Notes: generated by a model from the letters alone, not told the origin. Numbered from the stretch's first letter, positions 51,501 through 63,301 are shown. The stretch is 64,000 nucleotides of DNA from Orthonyx spaldingii (GCA_013397795.1 VZTJ01001761.1:2168481-2232480); one strand, 5' to 3'. Numbers and translations: made by a program.

Positions 51501-52079
51501 TTCATGTACAGCAGGTAGATGGATGTTCCTTAATTACTTTTTCACATAAGCCAGCACTAGGACAGTGTCAGTAAAACAGAAAACACATGAAGACAGACTT
51601 GCACACGAGGCATAGTTCCAGATGGAGTTCACATTGCTAGGCCCAACAAAACAAAATAATTCCAAGAAAGGGTAGAAGTTTGTATAACTTGAAAGAATAG
51701 AGTAAAAGAGACAAATCATACAGCACTGAAAATCACTAATGCACAGCAAACAGCAAAAACTCCCTTTTAACTCTGAGGATTTAGGAAGGCTAGACATGAT
51801 ACATTTCATTGTTGTTTTCTACACCATTTTCTAAATTGTTTGGCGTGGGCTGGTCTCAGAAACTGCCAGTGTGCTGGAATAGGGGAGTTTCCACCAAGGG
51901 ATTCAATAAAGGAAGTGCTAATGATGCTGGAAATCGCCACCACAGTTGCTCAGCGAGCATTCCCGATGCAAAGGAAGTCCGCGGATGCTGCTTGTGAGCA
52001 CAGTTCCCCCGTTGTGCTGGGATGCTGAGCAGTGATACACTCAACAGCTCACTCTTTTACTGTACTGCTTTTATAGTCT
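48548..52079. other. Unique non-coding sequence, no gene recognised
   Basis: Begins with a pyrimidine-rich tract (about 48565-48640: T-rich with CTTT units). The rest is AT-rich with no repeat signature. If the candidate terminal exon just upstream on - were real, part of this would be its 3' UTR. The first good AATAAA on that strand that I noticed lies near 50222. Confidence 0.35.
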
Positions 52080-52260
52080 TTAAAGGCCTGAATATGACTT
52101 TCCATCTTTCTGGCAGTGCTTTTTCTTTATTGCTTGCATGAGTTGTTCCATTTCATTATCCAGTGGCACGGTAGATCTTCCTTGTTTTGACAGGGACTGT
52201 TTTGTCACAATTACCTGCTGCCGTTGCGGTTCAAGTGAAGGTGCTGCCAGCTGGACAGAG
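52080..52260 (-). other. Candidate last coding exon (59 codons plus stop)
   Basis: On - an acceptor (GTTGCTTTACAG) is followed by 181 bases open in one frame to a TAA at 52080-52082. The peptide starts SVQLAAPSLEPQRQQVIVTK, contains KQGRSTVPLDNEMEQLM, and ends QAIKKKHCQKDGKSYSGL. The Gln/Lys/Glu-rich, low-cysteine composition and the amphipathic EMEQLMQAIKKK segment look like a genuine protein C-terminus more than chance translation. A competing donor (CAG|GTAATT) lies 47 bases into the segment. I cannot assign a family and found no convincing partner exon upstream. Homology search or RNA-seq would decide. Confidence 0.22.
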
Positions 52261-54960
52261 CTGTAAAGCAACATGAGTGAATTTCCCAATGCAAAAGATT
52301 TTTTGAAAACCCAGGAAGCAATTAGCCATGGCTATATTTAGAAGCCTGCTTGCATTGTAACGAGACACTGCCAGTCGGAGGTTGGGGGCAGACAGAGCCT
52401 TGATGCCTCCCAAACTTCAGAAAAATGTTTGACTCTTGTATCACATTTAAAAACTCTACATCTCATCAGGAAAATGTTTAGCCTGAAGGAACATGTGACA
52501 CTTTGCCACAAAACTACATGGGGATAAACTGCACCAAACCTTTCAAGAAGGATGTTCCATGCAAGGGGAAACAACAAGTTCATGGCAGGCAGCAGAAAGT
52601 GTCTGTTCATCTGATGGGCTCAGCATCTCTTGTCTCAGCTAACCAGAGTAGAAATTGGTAGGGAACAGACTCTAGGGACTACCAGCATTACAGGTCTGCA
52701 ACCAAAAACATGGAAAGGAAAGGAAGAGGATGTGGGAGATGGCAATATGAGCTCATACAGGTTACCTGCTCCTCTACCAGAGGAAATTCCTCATGCCCCT
52801 GTGCACTCTCCTGGAGGGACACTGCCTTAGGGCATACAGGACCCCTATTGTCTCTTTAAAGTTTGGTTCACACACTGTAATTATGACAGAAAATATTAAT
52901 ACAGCCTCATTTTAAGAAATGAACAAATAGAGCACAATATTTCAAAGGTACTTTTCTAAAAGATGAGTAGAAGACATTTGGAGGCCATGAGAACCCCAAG
53001 GTGTTCTACCATGAAACCAGACTTTGCAACAAAACATGCAGCTTCAGCAACAGATGAGTACAGAAGGCTGAAGCCACACATGAGAGGCCATGATCCTACA
53101 TGTGGGAGAGCAGTCTGGAAGAAAAGGAGGAATTTCAACTCTAACATGGTAACTGAAGCTAATCAAAATCTGGTACAATCATCTCAGTACTTTTTGCCCA
53201 ATGAACCGTAATTACATAAATGATCTTTATTTGCCTCAATAAGGCATAAGAATGTTTTTGACATTTTTGCAACTAGATTCTATTGAGCTAGTAAGCACAG
53301 AAATAATCATTACTACCTGAAAAATGAAAATTAACCTAACCTATTAGTTCCCTCTAAAAGTTCATGTGTTCATCATAATTACAATATTCTTTACTTTTTG
53401 CAGAATACACTAGGAAATATTTTTCTTCTCCAAAGCTGCTTTGGTTTCATGGAAATCTAGAGAGATTTCTGTAATTTTCCAACTATTACAGTCCCCAAAC
53501 ACTTTATTGTTGAACACAATTATTAGATCCACCAGTTTTGTCTTTCATCTGCGTGTTGCTAACAGATGAGCTGGGTTTGTGCCCCATCATAAGCTTACAA
53601 ATTAAACTCCTACATGCTCTCCTGCTTCTTAATTTGGTGCTTTGGGACAGCACTGCTGTTAGCTCTCTTAAGAACAAAACCATTATTCAGACGAGCTACA
53701 GCAACTCATCTTCAAACTGTAAACTGCAACTTACAGAACAAAATTGGATTACACTCAGTATTTAGCTTCAACATTCAACACCACACAATACAAGCTTAAG
53801 AACATTCAATTTAACAATACATGGAAGAAATTCTTTCCAGAGAAGAAAAGGAAAATTTCCAGCAGAAGTCTGGGGTAATCTTGCATTAGTGAAAATGTTT
53901 CTGATGGGTTTTTTACAGTCAGGTTTGTCACTGCCTGCCCTCTGCAGCACCAACAAGTGAATATGGGCAACTATTCTCAGGAGCAGCCTATAATTGTCAC
54001 TTCATACAGCATAAATAATTGTTTAGGCAGAAAAAAAATTTATAGTGAACTGTGTTTTCCCTAGACTTTAAACTGGGCTATTATTTTTTTTCAACCTAGA
54101 GAGACATACTGCAGCCTCTCATTGGAGTGTGATCCAGTAATGAGGTATAAGAATAAGGAGGCAAGTTAATCCATAACTCCTAAAGGCAATTAGGGTACCT
54201 AAAAGTGCCAACTGCCAGGATGCTTCCAGTGGTGTTCCAGTGATTCTCAGTAAATTGAAAATTCAGGGATAGCAAGAGCCATGTCTTTACAAGCTCCTGT
54301 ATGCTCCAGGCCCAATGCCACCAGCCATTTTAGGGGAAAATATGGTGATATTTGTGTCCTTGGTTACATGACAATGAGAGTGTGCAGGGTCAGGCTGAAC
54401 CTTGCTCTTTCCCTAACCCTGCACGCTTGTTACATGTGGTCAGTAGCTGGTCTGAACTGTTTGGTTCCACTTTCTAACACTTGCATGACTGCAAAAAACA
54501 GTAACTATTGACTCTGCAGCCTCTGCTGTGCATCCAGAGGGGTTCTGTGCCATGGGGAGGGAAGCTGTGCTGGAAAAGGTTTGGTCCTTCAGTTTCTTCC
54601 CAGAGATAAGATGAGGCATGTAACAGTCCAACGTGGGTCTACAAACTCAGAAGTAAATTTGATCTCCTGGAAGTGCAGAGATTAAACTAAGAAGCCAAAT
54701 AGGCAGGGCAGCCAGGATGTGAATGAGTTGTTACCTAAATAAAGCCTCCATTTCTTTAAATATGAATTGTTTTCTTTTCAGGAGAAACCTGGGATCCACA
54801 AACCTGAGTACCCAAGCTCAGGTCCTGCCTGAGACTCAGTGGAGAAGAGCTTTCCCCTCTTCTGGTGAACAAACTCATCTGTCAGGATGGCTTCTGGACA
54901 ACTCCCAATGCACAAGGGTCAGGAAAACACTAGGCTGTGGAAAGAAGTACAGTAATGAAA
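52261..54960. other. Unique non-coding sequence, no gene recognised
   Basis: No repeat or RNA was recognised. An 82-codon frame at 52963-53211 (+) is Arg/Lys-rich and ends without a donor or a recognisable domain. It is probably a chance product of A-rich DNA. Confidence 0.4.
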
Positions 54961-55133
54961 GAAACAAAAAAAACCCCCACAAACAAACAAACAAACAAAC
55001 AAAACAAACAAAACCCAACAAAATAAAACAAACAAAAAACCCACCAAAAACTGAACAACAACACTACCAAAAACAAAACAAAAACCCAAAACCAACCAAA
55101 AAAAGCCAACCAAAAAAACCCAAACAACCAACC
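54961..55133. repeat. A/C-rich low-complexity tract (AAAC-type)
   Basis: About 170 bp composed almost only of A and C, starting with AAACA/CAAA repeats and degrading into AAACC, CCAAAA and similar units. G is nearly absent from + here. The overlapping frames that encode runs of Lys/Asn/Thr (+) or Phe/Val/Leu (-) are artefacts. Confidence 0.9.
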
Positions 55134-55499
55134 TGGCATTTTTTAAAAACTCCAGAGGTAAAAAGTGGAACTTTGATTATACAAAGTTAAAATCTGTCTC
55201 TGTTTCAAATGCTTCTTAGTAGGAATACAGGGAACTACATGGAGAACCAAACAGCACTGCATTTATGAGGACTTACAATGCAGCAATGCCTTTTAATACT
55301 ACTAATAATAATGATTATCATTTTAGTTTTGTAAAAAGTATCTCTTAATATGACTTGTAACTCAGCGAAGAAGTCTCGTCTAGATTGTAATTTAATTTTT
55401 CCAAAGAACTTACCAACTGTTTTAGAATTTGAATTAGTTGCTATTGAATATACACAGTGCTTTAATCACATCATTTTTCACAGGATTTAGTTTCATATG

Positions 55500-55955
55500 C
55501 CTATGTATCCTAGGGGAAAAAAAATGTCAGTTTTGTCTCTTTGGACTGGTAGGTGATGGGTATGGCTCCCTGCGTCCTCATCCAGGTGAAATCAGATAAT
55601 AAAATCACTGCACCAGGGGTCTGGGTACCTGTGGTAGGTTGTCCCTGCTGTCCCCTCTTCCACTTCTCGTCTCTGTGAATCATATATTTAAGAATTATCA
55701 TTAAAATCCACATTCATCACACAACTTTCATGTACATCAACAAACACAACCAAAAAAAATTCCCCACACAAAAGAATCAAAACAACATCATCGCAACACA
55801 GAACAAAAGCGAGCAATTTACACAAAAACCATCCCTTGTCCTTTCATCACAATTATAACAGAAGTTCCCCATGATCTTTTTAGTCTCTAACATTGTTCAA
55901 TACCTGTTTTGCCCAACCTTTCCCAATTACGATCCTTATCTCAGAATCCTCATGA
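55500..55955 (-). mobile_element. Endogenous retrovirus leader and start of internal region, degenerate
   Basis: This segment follows the primer-binding site on - and so should be the untranslated leader, with possibly the start of gag, of the element whose 5' LTR is at 55981-57052. A donor-like CAG|GTATTG lies close behind the primer site. A 67-codon open frame at 55510-55713 (-) has a Gln/Gly/Thr/Pro-rich patch but no gag motif that I can identify. No pol, env or second LTR was recognised further on, so the copy is truncated or decayed. The lower boundary is a guess. Confidence 0.4.
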
Positions 55956-55973
55956 TCCTGGGTTCCAGCACCA
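55956..55973 (-). mobile_element. Retroviral primer-binding site, tRNA-Phe type
   Basis: On - the 18 bases TGGTGCTGGAACCCAGGA lie 7 bases downstream of the LTR end. They match the complement of the 3' end of vertebrate tRNA-Phe (TGGTGCCGAAACCCGGGA) at 15 of 18 positions. All three differences are transitions, as expected from decay. The position and the starting TGG are those of a primer-binding site. Confidence 0.72.
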
Positions 55974-55980
55974 AAAGGAC

Positions 55981-57052
55981 TGGGGTGGGTTAACCCTGGC
56001 TGGATGTCAGACACCCACCAAAGCCACTCTGTCACTCCCCTCCTCACCTGGACAGGACAGAGAAAATACAGTGAAAAGTTCACTATTTGAGATAGGGACA
56101 GGGAGTGATCACTCACCAAAAACCATCACAGGCAAAACAGATTCAACTTGGGGATATTAATTGAATTTATTAGTAACAAAATCAGAGCAGGATAATGAGA
56201 AGTAAAAGAAGACCTTAAAAACACCTTCTCCTTACCCCTCCCTCCTTCCCTGCTCTACTGCCCGCCCCCAACAGCACAGGGAGACAGGGGATGCGATTTA
56301 CTGTCCGTTCATCACACGTTGTTCCTGCCACTACTCAGGGAGAGGAGTCCTTCCCCTGCTCCAGCGTGGGATCCCTCCCATGGGAGACCGTTCTCCATGA
56401 ACTCCAACGTGAGTCCATCCCACAGGCAACAGCTCTCCACAAATTGCTCCAATGTGAGTTATTCTTCCCCAGGGTCAGTCCTTCAGGCACAGCCTGCTCC
56501 AGCGTGTGTCCCCCACAGGGTCACAGGTCCTGCCAGGAAACCTGCTCCAGGGTGGGTTCTTCTCTCCATGGGCCTCCCACGGGACCACAGCCTCCTCTCA
56601 GCGTCCCCCTGCTCCATTTTGGGTCTCCTCCACAGGCTGCAGGTGGATCTCTGTATCTCTGTAGATCTCCATGAGCTGCAGGGGCACAGCTGCCTCACCA
56701 TGGACTCACCAGGGGCTGCAGGGGAATTTCAGCTCCAGTGCCTGGAGCAGCTCCTGCCCCTCCTTCTGCACTGACCTTGGTGTCTGCAGGGCTGCTCCTC
56801 TCACGTATTCTCACCCTGCTCTTCTCTGGCTGCAATTACATCTGTGCAATAACTATTTTTACTTCTTAAATTTCTTATCCCAGAAGTGTTACCACCATCT
56901 CTAATGGGCCCAGCCCCAGCCAGCAGCGGGTCAGCCCTGGAGCTGTCAGGGATGGGCTCTGCCGGACATGGGGGAAGCTTCCAGCAGCTTCTCACAGAAA
57001 CTGCTTCTGTAGCCATCCTGCCACCAAAGCCTGGCCACACATACCCAATACA
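55981..57052 (-). mobile_element. Long terminal repeat of an endogenous retrovirus (5' LTR)
   Basis: On - the element starts TGTATTGGGTATGTGTGG and ends GGGTTAACCCACCCCA, giving TG...CA termini that are partly inverted copies of one another. A polyadenylation signal AATAAA (TTTATT at 56166-56171 on +) lies about 185 bases before the 3' end, a normal R/U5 position. A tRNA-Phe-type primer site follows. The sequence matches a ~1-kb LTR that I recall as frequent in songbirds; I am not certain of its Repbase name or of its ERV class. The middle consists of degenerate tandem units. No clear target-site duplication was found. The open frames inside (for example 56291-56674 +) are not genes. Confidence 0.82.
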
Positions 57053-60000
57053 GTGCCCAGCCAAGTTAACAACATCATCTCAAACTGATGAAACACAGCA
57101 TTGTTAATTCATTTTCCTGGAAGGAACAAGATATTTGGGGAACTGCATTCACACAGTAGCTGACGCCCATAGATGTGCATCTCCTTGCCCTGGCTTAATC
57201 TCTACCACCCCTAGTTCCAGAAGACCCACTTCTACCCATCCCTGAATTAACAAGTTGTTATATTTGATACATCTTTCCTCCTCCTCCTCACCCCTTTCTC
57301 TGTGTAGTTATCAGCTTCTATTTGCTGTAAATACACTTCTTATTCCTGGGATGAGAATTTGTGAGGTTAAAGCATTCTTTTTTATTTCCAGTTCTGGGAG
57401 GAGTAAACACTCCTAGACTAGATGAAGCTAGGCATATGGGTTTGGGTTTTTTTCCTCACTCTGCTGGTTTTCCCTAGGGAATAATATTTTCCCCATTGTT
57501 ACATCTCCCATGTAATTTTCCTTTACTGCCCTCTTCTGATTTAGCACTTGGATATTAGGTAGGTTAACGGTGAAGAGATAACCTGCAAGTTGTCCAATAT
57601 TGTAAATATATTGTAAATACCACTGGCACTCGCCTCACTCTGCCCATTAGCAATACTCACCATTATATCTTCAGTGACAGCATACACATAAAACACCACC
57701 AAGGCTGCTAGACAAAAGAATCCCCAAACAGAGTGGATAAATCAGAAAAATTTAAACAATATAAACAGGAACTTCCCTACCTTGTACAAACTTCCATTAC
57801 TGCCAGCAATACATTTTGAGATGATGTCATAACGCATACATCACAAATACCCAGATAAGCAAGGCTTGTAGCAATCTTCCTCCCAAACAGCCAGCCAGCA
57901 AATATATTTGAATATCTTTTGACAGTACTTGGGCTAGAGGAAAAAAACAACATTTTTTCCAATCTCATCAAAAAGCAATTGACTTTTAAGCACAGGGTTT
58001 CATCCATGGCTGTTTATTTAGGAGACTTTATTGGTGTTAGTATTCTGCCATTTCACATTCATACAAACAACTTATTCTATGTATATTTCAATTTTTTTCT
58101 TTGCTCATTATGAAATTAAATAGCCTGATATGAAATCCAAAATTACATGCTTTTATTTCTGTGTAAACAGTATCTCCCAATAAAGTAACCTCTAATACAG
58201 TTATGGAAGGAAATTATTTCAGAAATGGCAATTCTCAGTTGAATTTGTCTGCTTCCTTTATAGATTGAGTTACCAAATCTTTATAGACAAATGTTAGTCT
58301 TTACTACTTTTTGCTTTTGAAAATACTGTGTACATTCCTGGGAGCCTGAACTGGGGTGTCTTTATCAATCATTAGACTTCAAGAGTCTCACTGAAACTCA
58401 TTAACTGCATCCCCAGTTCAGAAATGCTGCTGCTGGTCATTCACAAGCTATAGAGAAGCTCAGTCTTCACTTGCAGGGCACATTTGGTGAGCTGGTATCT
58501 CCCAAAGCAACACATCTGACACAGGAACAACAGGCAGGCTTCTGGAGCCCCCAGACCCAGTTTTACAACCTTGTCTCAGTTTAGAGCAGCAGAGTCCTAA
58601 CAGCACTTGTGGCCAGGGGTCTCTTGAATGCAGAGCAAGTTGGTAACATCCTTTGGTTTGGATCACAAGAGCCGGGCTGAATGAACCCACCTAGAAACAG
58701 TGAACTCGGGACCTGAGTCTTGGGAATTCTTATCAAACCAGCTGGATTTCTGGGAGGGGATTGTCTGAAGTCAGCCCAGACAGACAAACAGGAGATCCTT
58801 CCCCAGTCTGCCAGACAATCTTTAAAGCAGCTGCTTTAACCTTGCTGAACCAGATCTAATCAGAGCAGGTGAGACTCATCTTCTAATCACTCAGTCATGA
58901 AAAAGCCTTTGTGGCACCATGTGAGGAACTCTCCTGTGAGAGGAGAGGACAGGACAGGCAAAGGGAGAGGCAAGGGGGCACTGAACTGTGTGTCTATGTG
59001 GCCCTAAAGGAGCTGAAAGGCCCTTACCACAGCCTCACATCAGGTGACTGCCTGACCATCGTGGGCTGTGACCTCTTGCTCGTGGCATTTGGCCCTGGCA
59101 CTGCCAGGCAGCTGCACTGAGCCACAGCAATGATCTAAGCTGAACCACAGGTAGGGATGTAATTGCACACACCCCGCTGCCACCCTGAAAAAACTCCCTC
59201 ACTGTAGGCTGGAGTGTTTCCAGGGCCCCAGGCAGTGTCTCACTGACAATACTTCTCATGTTTAGAAACCACTCTCCTTTAATAGCCAAGTTAAGATTCT
59301 GTGTGTTATTCTTACAGCTTTCACTCTCTGACTTTTTAATGGCTTGGCTATTAAAACCAATGGAGTTTAAATGCAACAAAGGTAGAGCTTAAAAAAGAAT
59401 CCCCCAAGCCCTACTATTGGTAGGTGGTAATGGCTGAGTTAAAAGGGGTGGTATTTCTCAGAAAAGGTTGCTCAAAGGGAAATTAGGAAATTCTGGAAGC
59501 CTGAACTGTCCATTAAAGAGAAGGTCCTGGCAGTGGGAGCGAAATGTGACAAGAAAGACACTCTAAGTGAGTGAGGTTCATGCAGGCTGTGGGATAAACT
59601 GAACAGAGACAGAAGGGATTGTAAGGAGGTATGAGAAAAATGCACGAGATTAGTTAAAAATCAGAATGAGGCACACAGAAAAATATGAGCATATTCTCTA
59701 GAAAAGGTTTCAAAGTTCAAAGGAGTGCCTTTGATCTGGACTGCTACGGACAGAATATCACAGACTCCAAGATTAAGAGAAAAATGTCTTCATTTATAGG
59801 TAAAAGTAAAGAGCAAAGCTATGCATTTTTGGACCAAAGAGAGCTTAGGAGTACTAAAAAACATGAAATTATCTCTGAAGAACTGTAAGTACTGGTTGTA
59901 AGTACAGAACTAAGAAAAGGCTGGGTATAACTATAAGCCTTGTTTCCATAACAGAAGACCAAGCTCTCAGAGTAGAATCCCTTCATATTTAAGGAGCTCA

Positions 60001-62309
60001 GCTGTGAACATCCCAAAATAAGGACTTTCACCAACTTATGTCCAGTCAACTTCAGGTCTCTAGAGCAAGAGCTGTAATATGCCATAGGGGATGAAGGTGT
60101 TTCTAAATAAGCTTTAACACTTGAGGAGTTAAATGACACTTTTATGGCTCCAGGGATGCCGTGGAAATACTGACTGGTATTTTGGCAGAGGTAGGGTGCA
60201 CTTATGGAGTACACTTCACACTGTAGAGCAGCAAATGGCTAAGCACACACGTGCCCATGTCTTCTCCTCTGCCTAACTTCTCTTTCTTTCTTCACCCTGG
60301 TGGAGTCTGAGCAACCTCCACTGCCTTTGGAGCACAGCAGTGGAACATGATCAGCTGTGGCAGGAGAGCAAAGGGGTCCCAGTTCAGCTGCTGTGGTGCA
60401 GCTGTCAGCTGAATACTCCTGGAAGCTGTAAGGCTGGCACTTGCTCAGCAGAAGGCCCTATATACTGAATAATACAGCAGAAGATAGGAACCTGTTGTTT
60501 TTCAGGAGAAATTAAAATATATAGATATAGATATAGACTGAAGAGCTACAGCAAGCTACTTAAAAGCAACTCTTTAAGTGCTAATTGATCTATGTTTTAC
60601 AAACAAAACACTTTTCCTCATTATGAGAAAAATGTAAGCTCTTCAAGGTTCTGCTGGAACATAAGTCTTTCATGGGGGCAAGGTGGCTACTTTTAATAAG
60701 GTGTTTAAGTAACAGCAGGGTGGGGGAAAGGTTTCTGTGACACCTGGGTCAGGAGATTCATGGTTATTTACACCCAGTTACACTCAGCTTGAGGCAGCCC
60801 CAGGCAAATGGGGTTCACAGCTTGGCAGCCAGAGCAGCCACTTCTGCCACTAACCTGAGGTGCTGCTGAGTTTCACGTGACCAAGAGGACTCAGGTCACC
60901 ACACAGGACCCTTGAGTCATGTATTCTGCCTGCCCAGCACCCATGACATGTGAATCTCTTTCTGAAGGGAATGTATGCTAAAAAATCACATCTGTGCCCC
61001 TTAATTTTTGCCTCCATTCCAATTACATCAGAAAGCGAAAGCTGTCTTCCAGGAGATTTATGGCCTTTATTTCACATTGCATTGAGCCCATCAAAATTTA
61101 AGATCAATTGACAAGACACAGCCCATGAGACTTCTTAGTTTGTGGACGTCCACGCTACCAGGGAAATGGAAAAGACATAAACTCAGCAGTACAAAAGGAC
61201 AAGGCACTGAGCTCCAGCACACCTGAGGCACATTCTGTTGTTCTCTCCTAAAGGATGGAAAATGCAGCCATTAAAACTGACAGGAAGAAAACAAAGATGG
61301 AGACAGGAGTCTCCATGGTTCTGTGGGATAACCTGCTGTTCTGCAAATGATTGTTTATTTTAAATGAAAATATTTCTGACCTCTGGTTTGCTGGGATAGC
61401 TACAACCATGGTCATGGTGCAACAGCAAAACCACTTTATTCTGATCCTTGTTCTGATGTTTATAAGACAGTTGAGGATTTCTGGTTATTAATAAATTAGC
61501 CACAGCTGTATTTCCTTTCTTTTATGAAGTAGTTTAGTGAGGCAGATTTACCTTGGCATAAGAGATGGGCAGATGGCAGGGCTATATAGGTCATGATAAA
61601 GGAACTACTCTGTGCCTATACACTGACAGTCTCCTGCTAAGACTGAAAATAACCATAAAAGCATTCCTTATAAACAGAAATACCTGAATCTAAGGATAAA
61701 CATACTGCCTAAACTAATTATTAGGGTCAATTTTATACACCCCCTGTGAAAACAAATTCCCTGATTAAAAAGAATGAAGCATCTGACTATGCACAATATG
61801 AAAGTGGCACAATCTGCTGCTTTTTCTATTGTTCATATTGGTTCTTCTAATTAGCACCTTTGACTTCCAAATGGATAGACTCACTGACACCAGCTCATCT
61901 AGGATCATGTCAGCAGCTGTTGACAGTCCCAGAAGCTTCAGATGAGGAAGAAAAAATGCAATTTTTTAATGCAAAGATGAAATAGTCACTCCATTTCTTT
62001 ATTTTAAGGTTTGTTTTTACTTCAGTTCTGTGCATTGTGTAGTATGTTCTAATTGAGGACATAAGTATCTTTTAAATTCCTCCATCTGGTCCTACTCCTG
62101 GCCTCAGGATTATAGTACAGTATTGCATCCATTGTTACCTATTATCTATTCCATCTTCAGTTAAATATGATAAGTTTTATCTTTTTTGTTTGATGTTTTG
62201 ATTGTTTGAACATCTTTTTGCTCTCATATCACAATTAAAAATACAAGGACATGAAATATCTTCCCTTAACTTTTTTAATTTTACCTTTACAGCTACATAT
62301 TCACTTCTT
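57053..62309. other. Unique non-coding sequence, no gene recognised
   Basis: About 5.3 kb. A polypyrimidine-rich patch lies near 57.27-57.30 kb and a short ATAGAT repeat near 60520-60537. The frames at 57777-58007 (-), 59035-59379 (-) and 59819-60214 (-) resemble no family that I know. Confidence 0.4.
59702..59799 (+). other. Candidate 98-bp exon (weak)
   Basis: An acceptor-like ATATTCTCTAG precedes 98 open bases reading KGFKVQRSAFDLDCYG then QNITDSKIKRKMSSFI, ending at a donor-like TAG|GTAAAAG. The polypyrimidine tract is short and the frame stays open beyond the donor for about 90 more bases, so splicing is not needed to explain it. No family was recognised. This is recorded as a lead only. 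Confidence 0.1.
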
Positions 62310-62790
62310 ATCTAGAGAATCCTCATATGGAAATCCTTTATATGGAAATTTTTCCATGTCATTCCTCCCAGTTGCTTCTAAACTCTTCTTTTCTGCCACT
62401 CATTCTTTTCACGTGATAGCAAGAATTGAAATGTTCCAAATAAACATATCACAGATTTATTCCATATAAATCCATAAATTCTTCCATGCCATTCCTAGGT
62501 TTGCACTGACGTTTTCACTCAAAAATTTTTCTTTTTACTGGTTGCCATTAACTTCAACCTCTGACAGCAGTTCAGGTAATTCTTCCAAAATGCAATACCC
62601 ACATTAATTTTCATCTGGTGCTCAGTGACCTTGCTTAGCTATCTCAGTAGTGCTCTTTGGTCTTGTCTTGTTTTAATTATCCCCGACAATTTTGTCGTAT
62701 TGCAAATGTTGCCACCTCACTGATCATTCTTTTACAGATTGCAAATTACATTAATCACCGAGTACTGGTACTCAGCCTTGGGCCATTCCA
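62310..62790 (-). mobile_element. Ancient CR1 relic, reverse-transcriptase region
   Basis: Read on -, the best part (62560-62775) gives GTACCAGTACT, then AGTGAGGTGGCAACATTTGC, ACAAAATTGTCGGGGATAAT, CAGATGAAAATTAATG and TTGCATTTTGGAAGAATTA. This is the order of the old reptilian CR1 ORF2 segment that encodes the FADDTKL-type motif (FADD is the catalytic YXDD-like box in CR1) and the following 'MKFNVDKCKVMHIG'-like stretch. A later TTTCCATATGAGGA near 62318-62331 fits the downstream ORF2 part, so the relic may span the whole interval. Many indels make it far older than the other two CR1 copies. The boundaries are approximate. Confidence 0.62.
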
Positions 62791-63197
62791 CCACTTCTTC
62801 TGACATTTCTGTATCTGTCTCTCCGTGTTTCTATAACAGCTTTCTTGTCCTCCACTACAATTAGCTTCTTTCACAGGTGCCCAAAAAGAATTTTTCAGAA
62901 ATAAAATAATTTTTTTACTATTCATTTCTGTAGAAAATCTTGCATTTTCCTTGATGGAAAAATACTTGTTCCTACCATGTTATATCCTCTTAGGTGCCTC
63001 GTACCTAGTCATAATTGTTTAATCCAATTTACCCAGCATTTAAGCTCACAAGGGCTGTAAGCACAAGATTGTCCAGAGCACTTACAATCTGTTCAGCTGT
63101 CTAATACCTTTGCAGTGTCTCTCATTTCCCATTTGAGCTGTAGCTCCCTGGAATAAAAGCCAGGCCGGTGATGCAGGCACAAGGCTCAGAGTCAACA
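62791..63197. other. Unique non-coding sequence
   Basis: T-rich sequence between the old CR1 relic and the MIR relic. Nothing was recognised. Confidence 0.4.
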
Positions 63198-63294
63198 CTG
63201 GATTCTTGCTCCGGCTCTGCCAGCTACTGGCAGTGTAACCTGCAGTAAGTTTCCTAACATTTCCACACCTCTCTCCTTCCTCCAGTGCAGGTGG
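63198..63294 (+). mobile_element. MIR SINE relic (CORE-SINE)
   Basis: The segment CTCCGGCTCTGCCAGCTACT, GGCAGTGTAACCTGCAGTAA, GTTTCCTAACATTTCC follows the MIR core (CCCGGCTCTGCCACTTACTAGCTGTGTGACCTTGGGCAAGTTACTTAACCTC) with substitutions and small indels. MIR is a tRNA-derived SINE with an amniote-wide core, and relics persist in bird genomes. The 5' tRNA-like part is only marginally visible. Confidence 0.7.
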
Positions 63295-63301
63295 TGCTTA
63301 A

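Noticed and set aside
52963..53211. 82-codon Arg/Lys-rich + frame
   Set aside because: A-rich DNA readily yields Lys/Arg/Asn. No domain or gene context was found.
54723..55190. 155-codon + frame and matching minus frames
   Set aside because: More than a third is translated A/C-rich low-complexity DNA.
56291..56774. 127- and 151-codon + frames in the LTR
   Set aside because: They lie inside the retroviral LTR, antisense to it, and arise from its GC-rich tandem units. They are not host genes.
57664..58007. Two exon-like segments on - (about 57780-57943 and 57664-57710) separated by a ~70-base intron-like stretch
   Set aside because: The open frames do not join in phase across the putative intron: joining the exons at the apparent sites creates an early stop.
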